Below are positions 27,220 to 35,157 of a stretch of 38,302 nt of DNA, one piece after another. Below the pieces are notes generated by a model. That model did no database searches and was not told the origin of the DNA. It was given only the letters and a program-made list of their open reading frames with translations. Numbering within the stretch: position 1 is the first letter of the stretch; each line of letters begins with the position of its first letter. The position numbers and the translations under genes are program-made. The stretch is from Kiritimatiellia bacterium (GTDB lineage: Bacteria; Verrucomicrobiota; Kiritimatiellia; RFP12; UBA3636): contig JAFUOX010000078.1 in NCBI GenBank assembly GCA_017481725.1, positions 1 to 38,302 of the forward strand, given 5' to 3'.

Positions 27220-30159
27220 TTACACAACCTCAATTACTATATTCTTTGGTCGAGCATCTACCTCAACTGTCTGAATATATTCAGGACTATTTTCCTTCTC
27301 TGCCAAAAGAGCACCATCACCAAAAATTTGGAATTTAGAAGCCTTCAGACCATTGGACTTTGTAAAGCATACTATTGAACGGCTATTCTCAACAGGAACA
27401 GAAAATATGTCATATATTGGCTCATTTTCAGTATTTTCAAACGTAACCGTAAAATTGCCATAAACGCGTATTGAAATATATCCTCCATTTTGAATTGAGA
27501 AGAGTACCGATGAGCCATTAACCTCCAACGATTCTATTTCCTTACCATCAAGCGTTGTTTGAACAGCTCGAGTTGGAGCAAACGGTAGTGTCAGCTTTAC
27601 ATTCTTCCGCTCAACACCAGACTCCTCAGCAAATCGGAGAAGCAGCGAGCTTTCAGTGTCAACTCGACAGCACATTAGTCGTAAAGGAGCATCCACACAT
27701 AGCTGCGTAGGCTCACGCCCATCGCCAGAAAGCACTGGTTGCGCTAAGCAGCGACTCCAATGTGGAAGAACATCCTCGCAATGTCCATTATAAGGCAAAA
27801 TAGTCAAATGATATGTGCCATGCGCATCTTCTGGAGTACAGAAATTAAGATTATTGGTGCGGTTTGATGCCGCATACAAGTATATGTGTGATTTTGGAAA
27901 ATCAGGAGCTGACAAAAATCGATTGAAGTTTATTTGTGAAAGATGGAACACAGGCATATCTTCAGAACGAATTCCTATACCCCACTCCTCTCCTTCCACA
28001 GCAATCCATTCCTCTGAAATTGTAAAATCCATAGGACACATTTGTGCCTTCTCTGAAACACTATGCGCTCTTCCGCCTGCCAGCTGTGTATAAAATTGAT
28101 GCTTTTCTACATTAAAAGGAAACGCAAAGAAAATGTTTTTCTTGTAGCGATCGTAGAAATCACCCATTAGCCCAATAGCATTTGAGAAGCTTAACTCCAC
28201 ATCAATAGATGGAGCGTGCTTATAAAAAATAAATTGCGATTGTACATCTGCACCGCTTTGCTCCTCAAAGCCTTTTCGTGTGATTACAAAAGCAACATCC
28301 CCCTCCTCCACAGAGAAGCCTCGACACTTTGAAAGCTCGTACGAAAAATCTGCTCCAGTTTTACTTTCTGTTACTGTATAAATATAATCTCCGAGCGCAA
28401 AATCAGAATTCTGATCCAGAAGCTCCTTCCCTTGAATTTTATCAAAAATACTGCTTATTCTCTTTGTTAGAGGATCTGCAGCAACTCGATAAAAATCAGT
28501 TTCAAATGTAAAAGGAGCGGCTTTGCTTTCAGGTATTGGGAGGCTACGCTTTGAAAATTTCATCATTCCCATAGGCGAAAAAGAAAGAGGCTCAGTAATA
28601 ATAGAATTACCAACATTCTGCACAGCAATTCCCTCAGGAATAACATCTAAAGGCAATCTAACAGGATTCTGTCGTGAAGCTGGAAGAGTATTATAAAGAC
28701 CAATAACCTCCCCTGGCATTCCTATTGCAGTCTTAAGCTTCTCTTCAACTAATTCAAGCGCCAGCTCCGCGGAATGCTTCTTTGTAAAAGCAAGATTAAA
28801 GCGATGCATCTTTTGTGGATGCTTTGAAGAGGTTGCCCAACAATGCTCATCAAATAAGCAGCCATAGCGAACCACCCTACGAAAAGCCTCTGCATCATAT
28901 GGCTTCCCATTTATCGCAGCCAAAGCAGAAAATGCCTCCGCAGAAATCATTTGCCTCATAGCACGGCGCTTCATAGACATCCATTCTGGAGAAATTGTGG
29001 CAAAGTCGCCCCATTGATCAATAATATCTCCTGAAACAACAGGAAGCTTATCTATACTTTGCTTTTCGATTTCGGAGAACATTACCGTAGGCAATTCAAG
29101 AGAGAAATGAGGATATTTCCACTTTCTATTCATGTATTCACAAACCGTGAGCAGCATCTTTGTTGGGCGTTCTCTATCATCATAAAAACTATAAGGGAGA
29201 ATATCATAAGGAGCACTCTCTAAGTCATTCAACAATTTACTAAGCACTGCCTCTGTTTTCAGAGCCTTTGATTCATCAAAGAAGAATGTACCCTCTGGAT
29301 ATTGGCGCATAGTGTCGCACCAAATTCTACCTAATTGACCGCGATAGCTTGTTTGATACCACCCAAGCACGCTATCTCTTCCATTCTGCGCCATCCATCT
29401 AAATACAGGAGGAGGATTTCCCGAATGATCAGGCTTTCTAAATCCACCATTTTCAAGAAATCCCACATATCGGATTCCCTGTCCTGCATACGCCGATACT
29501 GTTTGCCATGAGGCTCCTGAAATATCAGTAAAAACAGCTGTTTTAGGAATTATATTCCAGACTGATGCAGCATCCTGAGATGCAAATTGTATTCCACAGA
29601 TTAGCTGCTCTGCTTCTGCCCAATGCGTATGATAACCACAATGAATTGCGTTTAATTCTATCTTTTGCTTTTCAAATAAGCAGCGCAATCTATCGCAATC
29701 GTCAGTAGAAGCATATCGTTGGAATGCCTCCAACCACCAAACATGCTCAATAACATATTTAAAGCCATCATACTCTTCACACAGCCTCATGGCTTCCAAT
29801 AAATATTGATACGATTCATATTCGAGCTTATTAACCCAACCACAGTAGCCTATATCTTCATGAGATGAATATACAAGCCCTATACGCCACCTTTTTGGTG
29901 GACGCAATCTATATGTGTAAATTACAGGTGAATCTTCAAAAGGAGCTACTATTACAGTACAATCATATTCCTTTATGGGTGTAGGAATTAAAACCGTAAA
30001 TGTATCCTGGAACACAGATGCTTCGTATAGCACCGCACCCTGTGCAGAAATCGTAATTCGAAAAGGATTACAATAATCCCAATCAGCTATTTTAATACGA
30101 ATCTGATTTTTTTCATCATGCGTAATAAAAGGTGTCTGTATAAACTCTACTATTCTCAT
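27220..30159 (-). CDS. GH38-like glycoside hydrolase (alpha-mannosidase superfamily)
   Basis: A 979-residue protein. The ATG at 30159 has GGAGCG about 5 bases upstream; longer in-frame starts add a poor N-terminus. Residues from about 88 resemble the GH38 catalytic (beta/alpha)7 barrel. RIGLVYSSHEDIGYCGW corresponds to the HxHxDxGW zinc motif, though the first His is Ser here. The FTDISGAS segment fits the region with the nucleophile Asp (DxFGHS in classical members). The C-terminal 450 residues look like the beta-sandwich part (PVFHLSQINFNRFLS, LTILPYNGHCEDVLPHW). Such enzymes release alpha-mannosyl residues and use zinc. The altered motif means divergent specificity or chemistry. No signal peptide is seen. 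A gap of 249 bases, with no clear promoter, separates it from the LRR genes upstream. Confidence 0.6.
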   Translation of the reverse strand: MRIVEFIQTPFITHDEKNQIRIKIADWDYCNPFRITISAQGAVLYEASVFQDTFTVLIPTPIKEYDCTVIVAPFEDSPVIYTYRLRPPKRWRIGLVYSSHEDIGYCGWVNKLEYESYQYLLEAMRLCEEYDGFKYVIEHVWWLEAFQRYASTDDCDRLRCLFEKQKIELNAIHCGYHTHWAEAEQLICGIQFASQDAASVWNIIPKTAVFTDISGASWQTVSAYAGQGIRYVGFLENGGFRKPDHSGNPPPVFRWMAQNGRDSVLGWYQTSYRGQLGRIWCDTMRQYPEGTFFFDESKALKTEAVLSKLLNDLESAPYDILPYSFYDDRERPTKMLLTVCEYMNRKWKYPHFSLELPTVMFSEIEKQSIDKLPVVSGDIIDQWGDFATISPEWMSMKRRAMRQMISAEAFSALAAINGKPYDAEAFRRVVRYGCLFDEHCWATSSKHPQKMHRFNLAFTKKHSAELALELVEEKLKTAIGMPGEVIGLYNTLPASRQNPVRLPLDVIPEGIAVQNVGNSIITEPLSFSPMGMMKFSKRSLPIPESKAAPFTFETDFYRVAADPLTKRISSIFDKIQGKELLDQNSDFALGDYIYTVTESKTGADFSYELSKCRGFSVEEGDVAFVITRKGFEEQSGADVQSQFIFYKHAPSIDVELSFSNAIGLMGDFYDRYKKNIFFAFPFNVEKHQFYTQLAGGRAHSVSEKAQMCPMDFTISEEWIAVEGEEWGIGIRSEDMPVFHLSQINFNRFLSAPDFPKSHIYLYAASNRTNNLNFCTPEDAHGTYHLTILPYNGHCEDVLPHWSRCLAQPVLSGDGREPTQLCVDAPLRLMCCRVDTESSLLLRFAEESGVERKNVKLTLPFAPTRAVQTTLDGKEIESLEVNGSSVLFSIQNGGYISIRVYGNFTVTFENTENEPIYDIFSVPVENSRSIVCFTKSNGLKASKFQIFGDGALLAEKENSPEYIQTVEVDARPKNIVIEVV

Positions 30160-30408
30160 AAACGCTCCATCAAGACAATATAAACTACTAACTATAAATT
30201 CACTCTCTACTTCGTAGGAACATATATCTATCCACACGTACGATTATGCTACGATAATCAACGATAAGGTGCAACTACTAATTCATGCAGGCAAAAGGAC
30301 AAACTAAATGCAACAACCTCTGCAAGTGGCGTAACAACGATGATTATCCACACATAGCTATTTTGCGGAAGAACAGTTCTACTATTCTTCGAGTAGATGG
30401 TATAAAAA

Positions 30409-31425
30409 TTACTGAATTATTATAGCAAGAGGCATTGGCTTCTTTTCTGGGTCCTGCCACCATTTTAAATTAACAATGCATGACCAATCATTCAAGCTAC
30501 CATCTGCATTCTGCTTACCCATTAAGCCTTCACCTGAGAAGGTTGCAGGGACATCCATATAGAAAACGGTATTTGTTTCTGCAAATTTTGTCCACTCCTC
30601 ACGATTACCCCATTCCATATGTATCGTCATAGCTCTTGATTTACCACCATCAAAAACCGAAGGATCAAATCCCCGTTTAGGGAAACATCTAAAATATATT
30701 TCCTGATTAACCTTAATAGCTCCGTTATCACCAAATGCTCTTCTTCCAGCATACTCAAATACATCAGAGAGCAAAATATAGGACAAATTTGTGCAATTGC
30801 CAAATGCGGCATATCCATCTATTGAAATTAAACCTTTTGGTGCTCTAAATGCAGAAATAGCTGTAGACGCAAAATCAGCCTTAATCGTTGTGAGGCCTTC
30901 TGGCCAATCAATTTCAACATTCAACGCTGTACAGCTAACAAATGCAGGGGAACCAAACGCTGTCAATGTTGATGGCAAACCAGAAAAATTCTTCAACGAA
31001 GGATTTGCTCTAAACGAATCACTAATAGAAACTAGGCCTTCGTTAAGTATCAGAGTTTCCAGATTTAACAAATTACAACATGCAAACCAGTCAACATACC
31101 TCATTGTACTTGGTAGAACCATATTTGTAATAGACAGATTTCCAGAAATAGAATTTCCTCCTATTCTGACAAGAGAATAACCATCCTCTATTCCAACAGA
31201 GAAATCTGCATTACGGAGCAATGTATTATCTATACCATTCGATCCATTGATTATCAATTCCTTGCCAACAGCTGAGACATTTGAAACAACATTTTCAAAC
31301 CCTGTTGAATCTGTCCACGACAAGGTTTTTGCTGTTGGATCATAGGTCCATGCCTCAGTTGAAGCCAAGACTGATATAGAAGCAATTCCGAAAAATGCTG
31401 TAAGCAACAAATTTGATGATTTCAT
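30409..31425 (-). CDS. Secreted LRR_5 protein, tandem paralogue A
   Basis: A 338-residue protein. The ATG at 31425 gives a signal peptide (MKSSNLLLTAFFGIASISVLAS). A conserved N-terminal beta module follows (EAWTYDPTAKTLSWTDSTGFENVVSNVSA), then LRR_5 units at about residues 95-250 such as LSGLPSTLTAFGSPAFVSCTAL. The C-terminal block with REEWTKFAETNTVFYMDVP ends in WWQDPEKKPMPLAIIIQ. The first 50 residues are almost the same as in the gene at 31451, and the DNA of that part is about 90% or more identical, while the centre and tail differ. It is probably exported and surface-bound, with a binding role inferred from the repeat. It starts 25 bases after the stop of paralogue B. Confidence 0.85.
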   Translation of the reverse strand: MKSSNLLLTAFFGIASISVLASTEAWTYDPTAKTLSWTDSTGFENVVSNVSAVGKELIINGSNGIDNTLLRNADFSVGIEDGYSLVRIGGNSISGNLSITNMVLPSTMRYVDWFACCNLLNLETLILNEGLVSISDSFRANPSLKNFSGLPSTLTAFGSPAFVSCTALNVEIDWPEGLTTIKADFASTAISAFRAPKGLISIDGYAAFGNCTNLSYILLSDVFEYAGRRAFGDNGAIKVNQEIYFRCFPKRGFDPSVFDGGKSRAMTIHMEWGNREEWTKFAETNTVFYMDVPATFSGEGLMGKQNADGSLNDWSCIVNLKWWQDPEKKPMPLAIIIQ

Positions 31426-31530
31426 TTTTAATCTACCCAAATGATTCTTTTTAACGAATAATCAAAAACATTGGTTCTGGTGCTCTATCTGGATCACGCC
31501 ACCACACTGTAACCTGAGAACCCCATTTAC
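31271..31530 (-). repeat. Direct repeat from LRR gene duplication, unit 1
   Basis: This block covers the 3' end of paralogue B, the 25-base spacer and the first 50 codons of paralogue A. It matches 32250-32508 at a constant offset of 979 bases with only scattered changes (about 5% in the 80 bases at the 3' end of the gene). The offset equals one gene plus spacer (954 + 25), the signature of unequal tandem duplication. Confidence 0.9.
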
Positions 31531-32404
31531 CATAACTAGAAAAATCCTCTGGCACCGTAAATGTAAACATTGTATTGGTTGATGCAAAATCTCGCCAAAT
31601 TTCACGATCATGCCATGCTAAATGATTTGTGATTGTATTACTATAAACATGGCCACCCATTGGATTTTTTGTCATTCCTTTAGAAGGAAAGCTTTTCCAA
31701 TATACATCACAATTTACATAACTATAGTCAAACCAATCTCCTCCTGCTGTTGTTTCCAAACAAGCAGAAAGAACCACATTTGTCAAATTAGGTGATCTGG
31801 CCAAGCAATTATTACCCATAGATTTAATTCCTAAGCCAATAAATGTATGAATAGATGTATCTATTATACCATAAAATGTAGGACAATTTTCTGGCCAAAC
31901 AACTTTACCGACAATTCCTTTGCTATTAAAACATCCAGAACCAATCTCTTTTAATGTTGATGGCAAATATAATTCTCCTTCAATCGGGCAACCATTAAAC
32001 ACCTGAGAACCTATCTTTTCCAAGCCATCATTCAATTTTAAATATTTTAAATTATAGCACCAACGGAATCTGTCATATCTCAATTCTTTTACCTTTGGAG
32101 GCATAATAAGAGTGGTCACACTTAGATTGTCCTGAAATATACCACTAAACTCCGTAATTTCATAGCCATCGGCAACTGGAACAGAAAAATCAAGTGTTAC
32201 GGATAATGGGTTATCTATATTATTTCCGATTGATAAAGAAGTTCCCTTTGCTGAGACATTTGAAACAACATTTTCAAACCCTGTTGAATCTGTCCATGAC
32301 AAGGTTTTTGCTGTTGAATCATAAGTCCATGCCTCAGTTGAAGCCAAGACTGATATTGAAGCAATTCCGAGAAGTGCTGTTAGCAACAATTTTGATGATT
32401 TCAT
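31451..32404 (-). CDS. Secreted LRR_5 protein, tandem paralogue B
   Basis: A 317-residue protein with signal peptide MKSSKLLLTALLGIASISVLAS. It has the same N-terminal module as paralogue A (EAWTYDSTAKTLSWTDSTGF). A central region of LRR_5 units follows at about residues 95-225 (LNDGLEKIGSQVFNGCPI, LPSTLKEIGSGCFN), then a C-terminal block REIWRDFASTNTMFTFTVP ending WWRDPDRAPEPMFLIIR. GGGGTAGATTAAAA before the ATG is the same leader as in front of paralogue A. Upstream by 25 bases is the stop codon of a truncated third copy (32430), so this gene may have lost its original promoter and leader gene. The ligand is unknown. Confidence 0.87.
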   Translation of the reverse strand: MKSSKLLLTALLGIASISVLASTEAWTYDSTAKTLSWTDSTGFENVVSNVSAKGTSLSIGNNIDNPLSVTLDFSVPVADGYEITEFSGIFQDNLSVTTLIMPPKVKELRYDRFRWCYNLKYLKLNDGLEKIGSQVFNGCPIEGELYLPSTLKEIGSGCFNSKGIVGKVVWPENCPTFYGIIDTSIHTFIGLGIKSMGNNCLARSPNLTNVVLSACLETTAGGDWFDYSYVNCDVYWKSFPSKGMTKNPMGGHVYSNTITNHLAWHDREIWRDFASTNTMFTFTVPEDFSSYGKWGSQVTVWWRDPDRAPEPMFLIIR

Positions 32405-32429
32405 TTTTAATCTACCCCATTGATTCTTT

Positions 32430-32507
32430 TTAACGAATAATCAAAAACATTGGTTCTGGTGCTCTATCTGGAACACGCCACCATACTGTTATCTGAGAAC
32501 CCCATTT
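32430..32507 (-). pseudogene. Truncated tail of a third LRR paralogue
   Basis: The minus strand here encodes KWGSQITVWWRVPDRAPE, then PMFLIIR and a stop. This is the last 25 residues of paralogue B with two substitutions, placed exactly one 979-base unit upstream. Similarity ends near 32508. The frame stays open a little further but reads unrelated sequence without a signal peptide. The rest of the third gene has been lost, probably by deletion or by the join with the ABC permease region. Confidence 0.9.
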
Positions 32508-32778
32508 ACTAAAAAACGTTAACATATCTCTGAATTCTATATGAGCACATTGTAACAGAGATAAAATCACAAACAACCATACTCATAAATTCTTATACTA
32601 AAACATTTTATCAACCATTAATATAAGAGAATATTACCACGTTAAAATATAATATGTCAACATAAAAGCATGGACAAGGAAAATTGCATAATTAAAAGTT
32701 ATGGTATGAATCTGTAGCATTTTATGGTAACATATTGCATTACTTAGAGTAAAACTAGTGTAAAATACAATTTTTTAA
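32508..32778. other. AT-rich junction region upstream of the permease gene
   Basis: A 270-base AT-rich stretch between the decayed LRR copy and the divergent permease gene. It must hold the permease promoter, but TTGCAT (near 32735) and TAAAAT (near 32762) are 20 bases apart, so I do not call it. No gene is supported. Confidence 0.5.
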
Positions 32779-33699
32779 ATGAAAAAGTACATTTTAAAAC
32801 GAATATTGCAGCTTATCCCGACATTGTTCGGCGTTGCCCTCATCACGTTTATTTTATTTAATGTTGTTGGTGGTTCTCCTGCATTATTGGTTTTAGGAAA
32901 AAATGCTACTGCAGAAGCAATTGCTGAATATGACCATATTCATGGTTATGACAAGCCGCTTCTAATTCAGTTTTTCAATTTTATTGGAGATTTGGTAACT
33001 GGTGATTGGGGAGAATCCATTGATTATCAGCAGCCTGTACTTGATGTTCTAAAGAATGGTGTTTTAATTTCATTGTCGCTTACACTCCCTATTTTAATTA
33101 TTGGCACACTCGTCGCAATAGGTATAAGCTTAATTTGTGCAGCCTTTGCAGGCAAATGGCAGGATAAGATAGCACTTGCTGGCACAACTATGTTAATGAG
33201 TGTAAACTATGTTATTTGGGTAACCGCTGGTCAGTATTTCTTGGCATACAAGCTAAAGCTATTTCCAATTTGGGGTTATGAGAATTGGACATACCTGTGC
33301 TTGCCAGTAATTATCGGTGTAATTAACGGGCTTGGTGGCGATGTTCGCTTCTATAGAACTGTGATTATGGATGAAATAAATAAGCCACACGTCCGTACAG
33401 CAATATCCAAGGGGTTACGCCCTACTTATATTTTGTTAAAGCACGTTCTTCGCAATAGCCTTATCCCAATTACAACAAATATTAGTTTGTCTATTCCATT
33501 TCTATTTACAGGAAGCATTCTTCTTGAAAGCTTTTACGGCATACCTGGGCTTGGAGGCATTGGCTTAAATGCAGTCAACTCCTCAGATATTGCAATGGTT
33601 CGCGCCGTAGTAATTATTGGTGCAATTCTTTATCAGCTTTCAAATCTTATTTCAGATATAATTTATGCTTGGCTTGATCCTCGCGTTAGAATGGAGTAA
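32779..33699 (+). CDS. ABC transporter permease, DppB/OppB type
   Basis: A 306-residue inner-membrane protein of the peptide/nickel permease family. The N-terminal helix (ILKRILQLIPTLFGVALITF) is the classic DppB start, followed by a periplasmic segment with GDWGESIDYQQPV and five more membrane helices. The cytoplasmic EAA loop that contacts the ATPase is AISKGLRPTYILLKHVLRNS (about residues 210-229). The C-terminal ESFYGIPGLGGIGLNA is also conserved. Its partner permease (DppC type), ATPases and binding protein are not in the window; the next gene is a glycosyltransferase. It may carry peptides or oligosaccharides with partners elsewhere. No Shine-Dalgarno site is seen before the ATG (run of T and A). 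Confidence 0.93.
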   Translation: MKKYILKRILQLIPTLFGVALITFILFNVVGGSPALLVLGKNATAEAIAEYDHIHGYDKPLLIQFFNFIGDLVTGDWGESIDYQQPVLDVLKNGVLISLSLTLPILIIGTLVAIGISLICAAFAGKWQDKIALAGTTMLMSVNYVIWVTAGQYFLAYKLKLFPIWGYENWTYLCLPVIIGVINGLGGDVRFYRTVIMDEINKPHVRTAISKGLRPTYILLKHVLRNSLIPITTNISLSIPFLFTGSILLESFYGIPGLGGIGLNAVNSSDIAMVRAVVIIGAILYQLSNLISDIIYAWLDPRVRME

Positions 33700-33702
33700 C
33701 AC

Positions 33703-34707
33703 ATGCCAAAAGTTTCAGTAATTATCCCAGTATATAATGTTGAAAAATATCTTCGTGAATGCTTAGATTCAATAATAAATCAAACCTATTCTAATATTGA
33801 GATTATTTGCGTTGATGATGGTTCTACAGACTCCTCTGCTGACATACTTAAAGAATATTCCACGAGGGATAATCGCATCACAATTATCACCAAAGAAAAT
33901 GGGGGCTTAAGTAGTGCAAGAAATACTGGCATAGATATAGCCAGTGGAGAATACCTAACATTTTTAGATAGTGATGACTATTTAGAGAAGGAAGCTATAC
34001 AAACTCTCTATGACAAAGCATCATCAGAGCAGCTAGATATACTTCTTTTTTGTGGAAAATCATTTTGCGAAAAAGGCTTTTCAAATAAGGTAGCTGGCAA
34101 TTACAGTGCTTGTCCTTCTTTATTAACCAAAACAGTCTCTGGCATAAACTTTTTTATTTCCTCTTTTAAATGCGACAATCATATTGGAACAGCACCACTA
34201 AAGCTATTTAGGACAGCATTCCTTAAAGAGAATAAGATAAGATTTATTGAAGGAATTTTGCATGAGGATGAGCCTTTCTATTATGAGGCTATTTTAGCAG
34301 CTAAGCGTGTTGCTAAAACACCAGAGCAATTTTATATGAGACGCTACCATGCTGGCTCTATCACAACCTGTGAAAAGAATAGTAAGCACGTCATTGGTAA
34401 GCTTACAGGCATCTCCCGCATACTAGAGCTATCAAAGATACATCAGCTTACAGGTGCAGCACTTGAAGTGACTATGGAATTTATTTCTGATATTGCAAAT
34501 AACATTGCAAGCGATTATTATTCTCTCAAAGAAATGGAATTAAATAAGCTTAACTCCCTACCTTACGATCAACAGCATTTACTTAAATTAGTTTTAGGAC
34601 TTACAAATGGAAAAAGGCTTGCTATTATTGAGCAATCCTTTTCCTACAAGCTTGGCTTTGCTCTAACAAAACCAATTAGATGGATAATAGAGAAAGCACA
34701 TAAATAA
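33703..34707 (+). CDS. Family 2 (GT-A) glycosyltransferase
   Basis: A 334-residue protein with a canonical GT2 domain in the first 220 residues: KVSVIIPVYNVEKYLRECL, VDDGSTDSS (nucleotide binding), ENGGLSSARNTGI and the DxD-type site FLDSDDYLE. EGILHEDEPFYYEA fits the acceptor-side catalytic ED motif. The remaining 110 residues are helical and less conserved. It transfers a sugar from a nucleotide donor, probably onto a surface polysaccharide. It is similar in size and domain order to the enzyme at 16114 but the two are not close copies. It starts 3 bases after the permease stop, so the two are likely translated from one mRNA, an unusual pairing. Confidence 0.93.
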   Translation: MPKVSVIIPVYNVEKYLRECLDSIINQTYSNIEIICVDDGSTDSSADILKEYSTRDNRITIITKENGGLSSARNTGIDIASGEYLTFLDSDDYLEKEAIQTLYDKASSEQLDILLFCGKSFCEKGFSNKVAGNYSACPSLLTKTVSGINFFISSFKCDNHIGTAPLKLFRTAFLKENKIRFIEGILHEDEPFYYEAILAAKRVAKTPEQFYMRRYHAGSITTCEKNSKHVIGKLTGISRILELSKIHQLTGAALEVTMEFISDIANNIASDYYSLKEMELNKLNSLPYDQQHLLKLVLGLTNGKRLAIIEQSFSYKLGFALTKPIRWIIEKAHK

Positions 34708-34760
34708 ATCCATCCCTCCACTGACACAAACGCCGGCGACAATCATTCAACCCTTAACGG

Positions 34761-34841
34761 AACGCACGAGACGCCAAAGGGACGCAGAGACGCAGAGGTC
34801 GCCGAGGACGCAGAGCAATGACGCCGAAATAAACACTAGCG
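34761..34841 (+). repeat. ACGCAGAG-rich repeat module, copy 2
   Basis: GACGCCAAAGGGACGCAGAG begins the clearest part, followed by further ACGCAGAG-type units and GACGCCGAAATAAACACTAGCG. It matches the first 92 bases of the window in inverted orientation and the core at 38147-38195 in direct orientation. It runs directly into the long-hairpin element at 34832. The interval between this copy and copy 1 holds nearly all genes of the window. Confidence 0.8.
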
Positions 34842-34912
34842 TAGTGAGCTTTGCCTTAATCATTGCTTTATCTTTCGAAGCAATTGAGCAAATCTCATCC
34901 ACTAGTGTGCTC
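34832..34912 (+). repeat. Long-hairpin element (about 80 bp), copy A
   Basis: The ends are inverted (AACACTAGCG left, CTAGTGTGCTCG right). The centre is ATTGCTT-TATCTTTCG-AAGCAAT (34862-34884), and the arms between can pair with small bulges (GAGCTTTGC against GCAAATCTC). The 23-base centre is identical in copy B at 38218-38295. The arms differ between the copies but remain self-complementary. DNA from 34913 to 34983 is non-coding and contains GATGCGAAGGTTT and the small hairpin ATGAAGC/GCTTCAT. Confidence 0.75.
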
Positions 34913-34983
34913 GCCCATGAGTTTATTGAGATGCGAAGGTTTGCCACGCAAAATGAAGCTATGCTTCGCTTCATGCACAAAAC

Positions 34984-35031
34984 TTAACTATCAAACTTGC
35001 ATACTCGCATACTCGCATACTTGCAAACTAA
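34984..35031 (-). repeat. Octamer array, inverted arm
   Basis: Six 8-base units on the plus strand: TTAACTAT, CAAACTTG, CATACTCG, CATACTCG, CATACTTG, CAAACTAA. Read on the minus strand they are CAAGTTTG, CGAGTATG and the like, that is nnAGTWTG. They face the array at 35045-35124 in opposite orientation, 13 bases away. Confidence 0.8.
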
Positions 35032-35044
35032 TTCAATTCTTGTA

Positions 35045-35124
35045 TAGTTGGAGAGTTAGATAGTATGACAGTTTGATAGTATGATAGTATGATAGTATGA
35101 CAGTTAGATAGTTGGAGAGTGAAG
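35045..35124 (+). repeat. Octamer array, forward arm
   Basis: Ten consecutive 8-base units without a gap: TAGTTGGA, GAGTTAGA, TAGTATGA, CAGTTTGA, then TAGTATGA three times, CAGTTAGA, TAGTTGGA and GAGTGAAG. The core AGTWTGA is kept in phase. With the inverted arm at 34984-35031 it could form a long imperfect hairpin. Confidence 0.88.
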
Positions 35125-35157
35125 ATGAGGGTGGCTCTGCCGCCCGGTGTTGCTGGG

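Noticed and set aside
16114-34707. A polysaccharide biosynthesis cluster based on the two GT2 genes
   Set aside because: The two glycosyltransferases are about 16 kb apart, not close copies, and no flippase, polymerase or nucleotide-sugar gene is near either.
34832-34912. An insertion sequence remnant
   Set aside because: No transposase fragment or target duplication is visible; only the hairpin element itself can be supported.
34984-35124. A CRISPR array
   Set aside because: Units are 8 bases with no spacers of constant length, the two arms face each other, and no cas gene is near.
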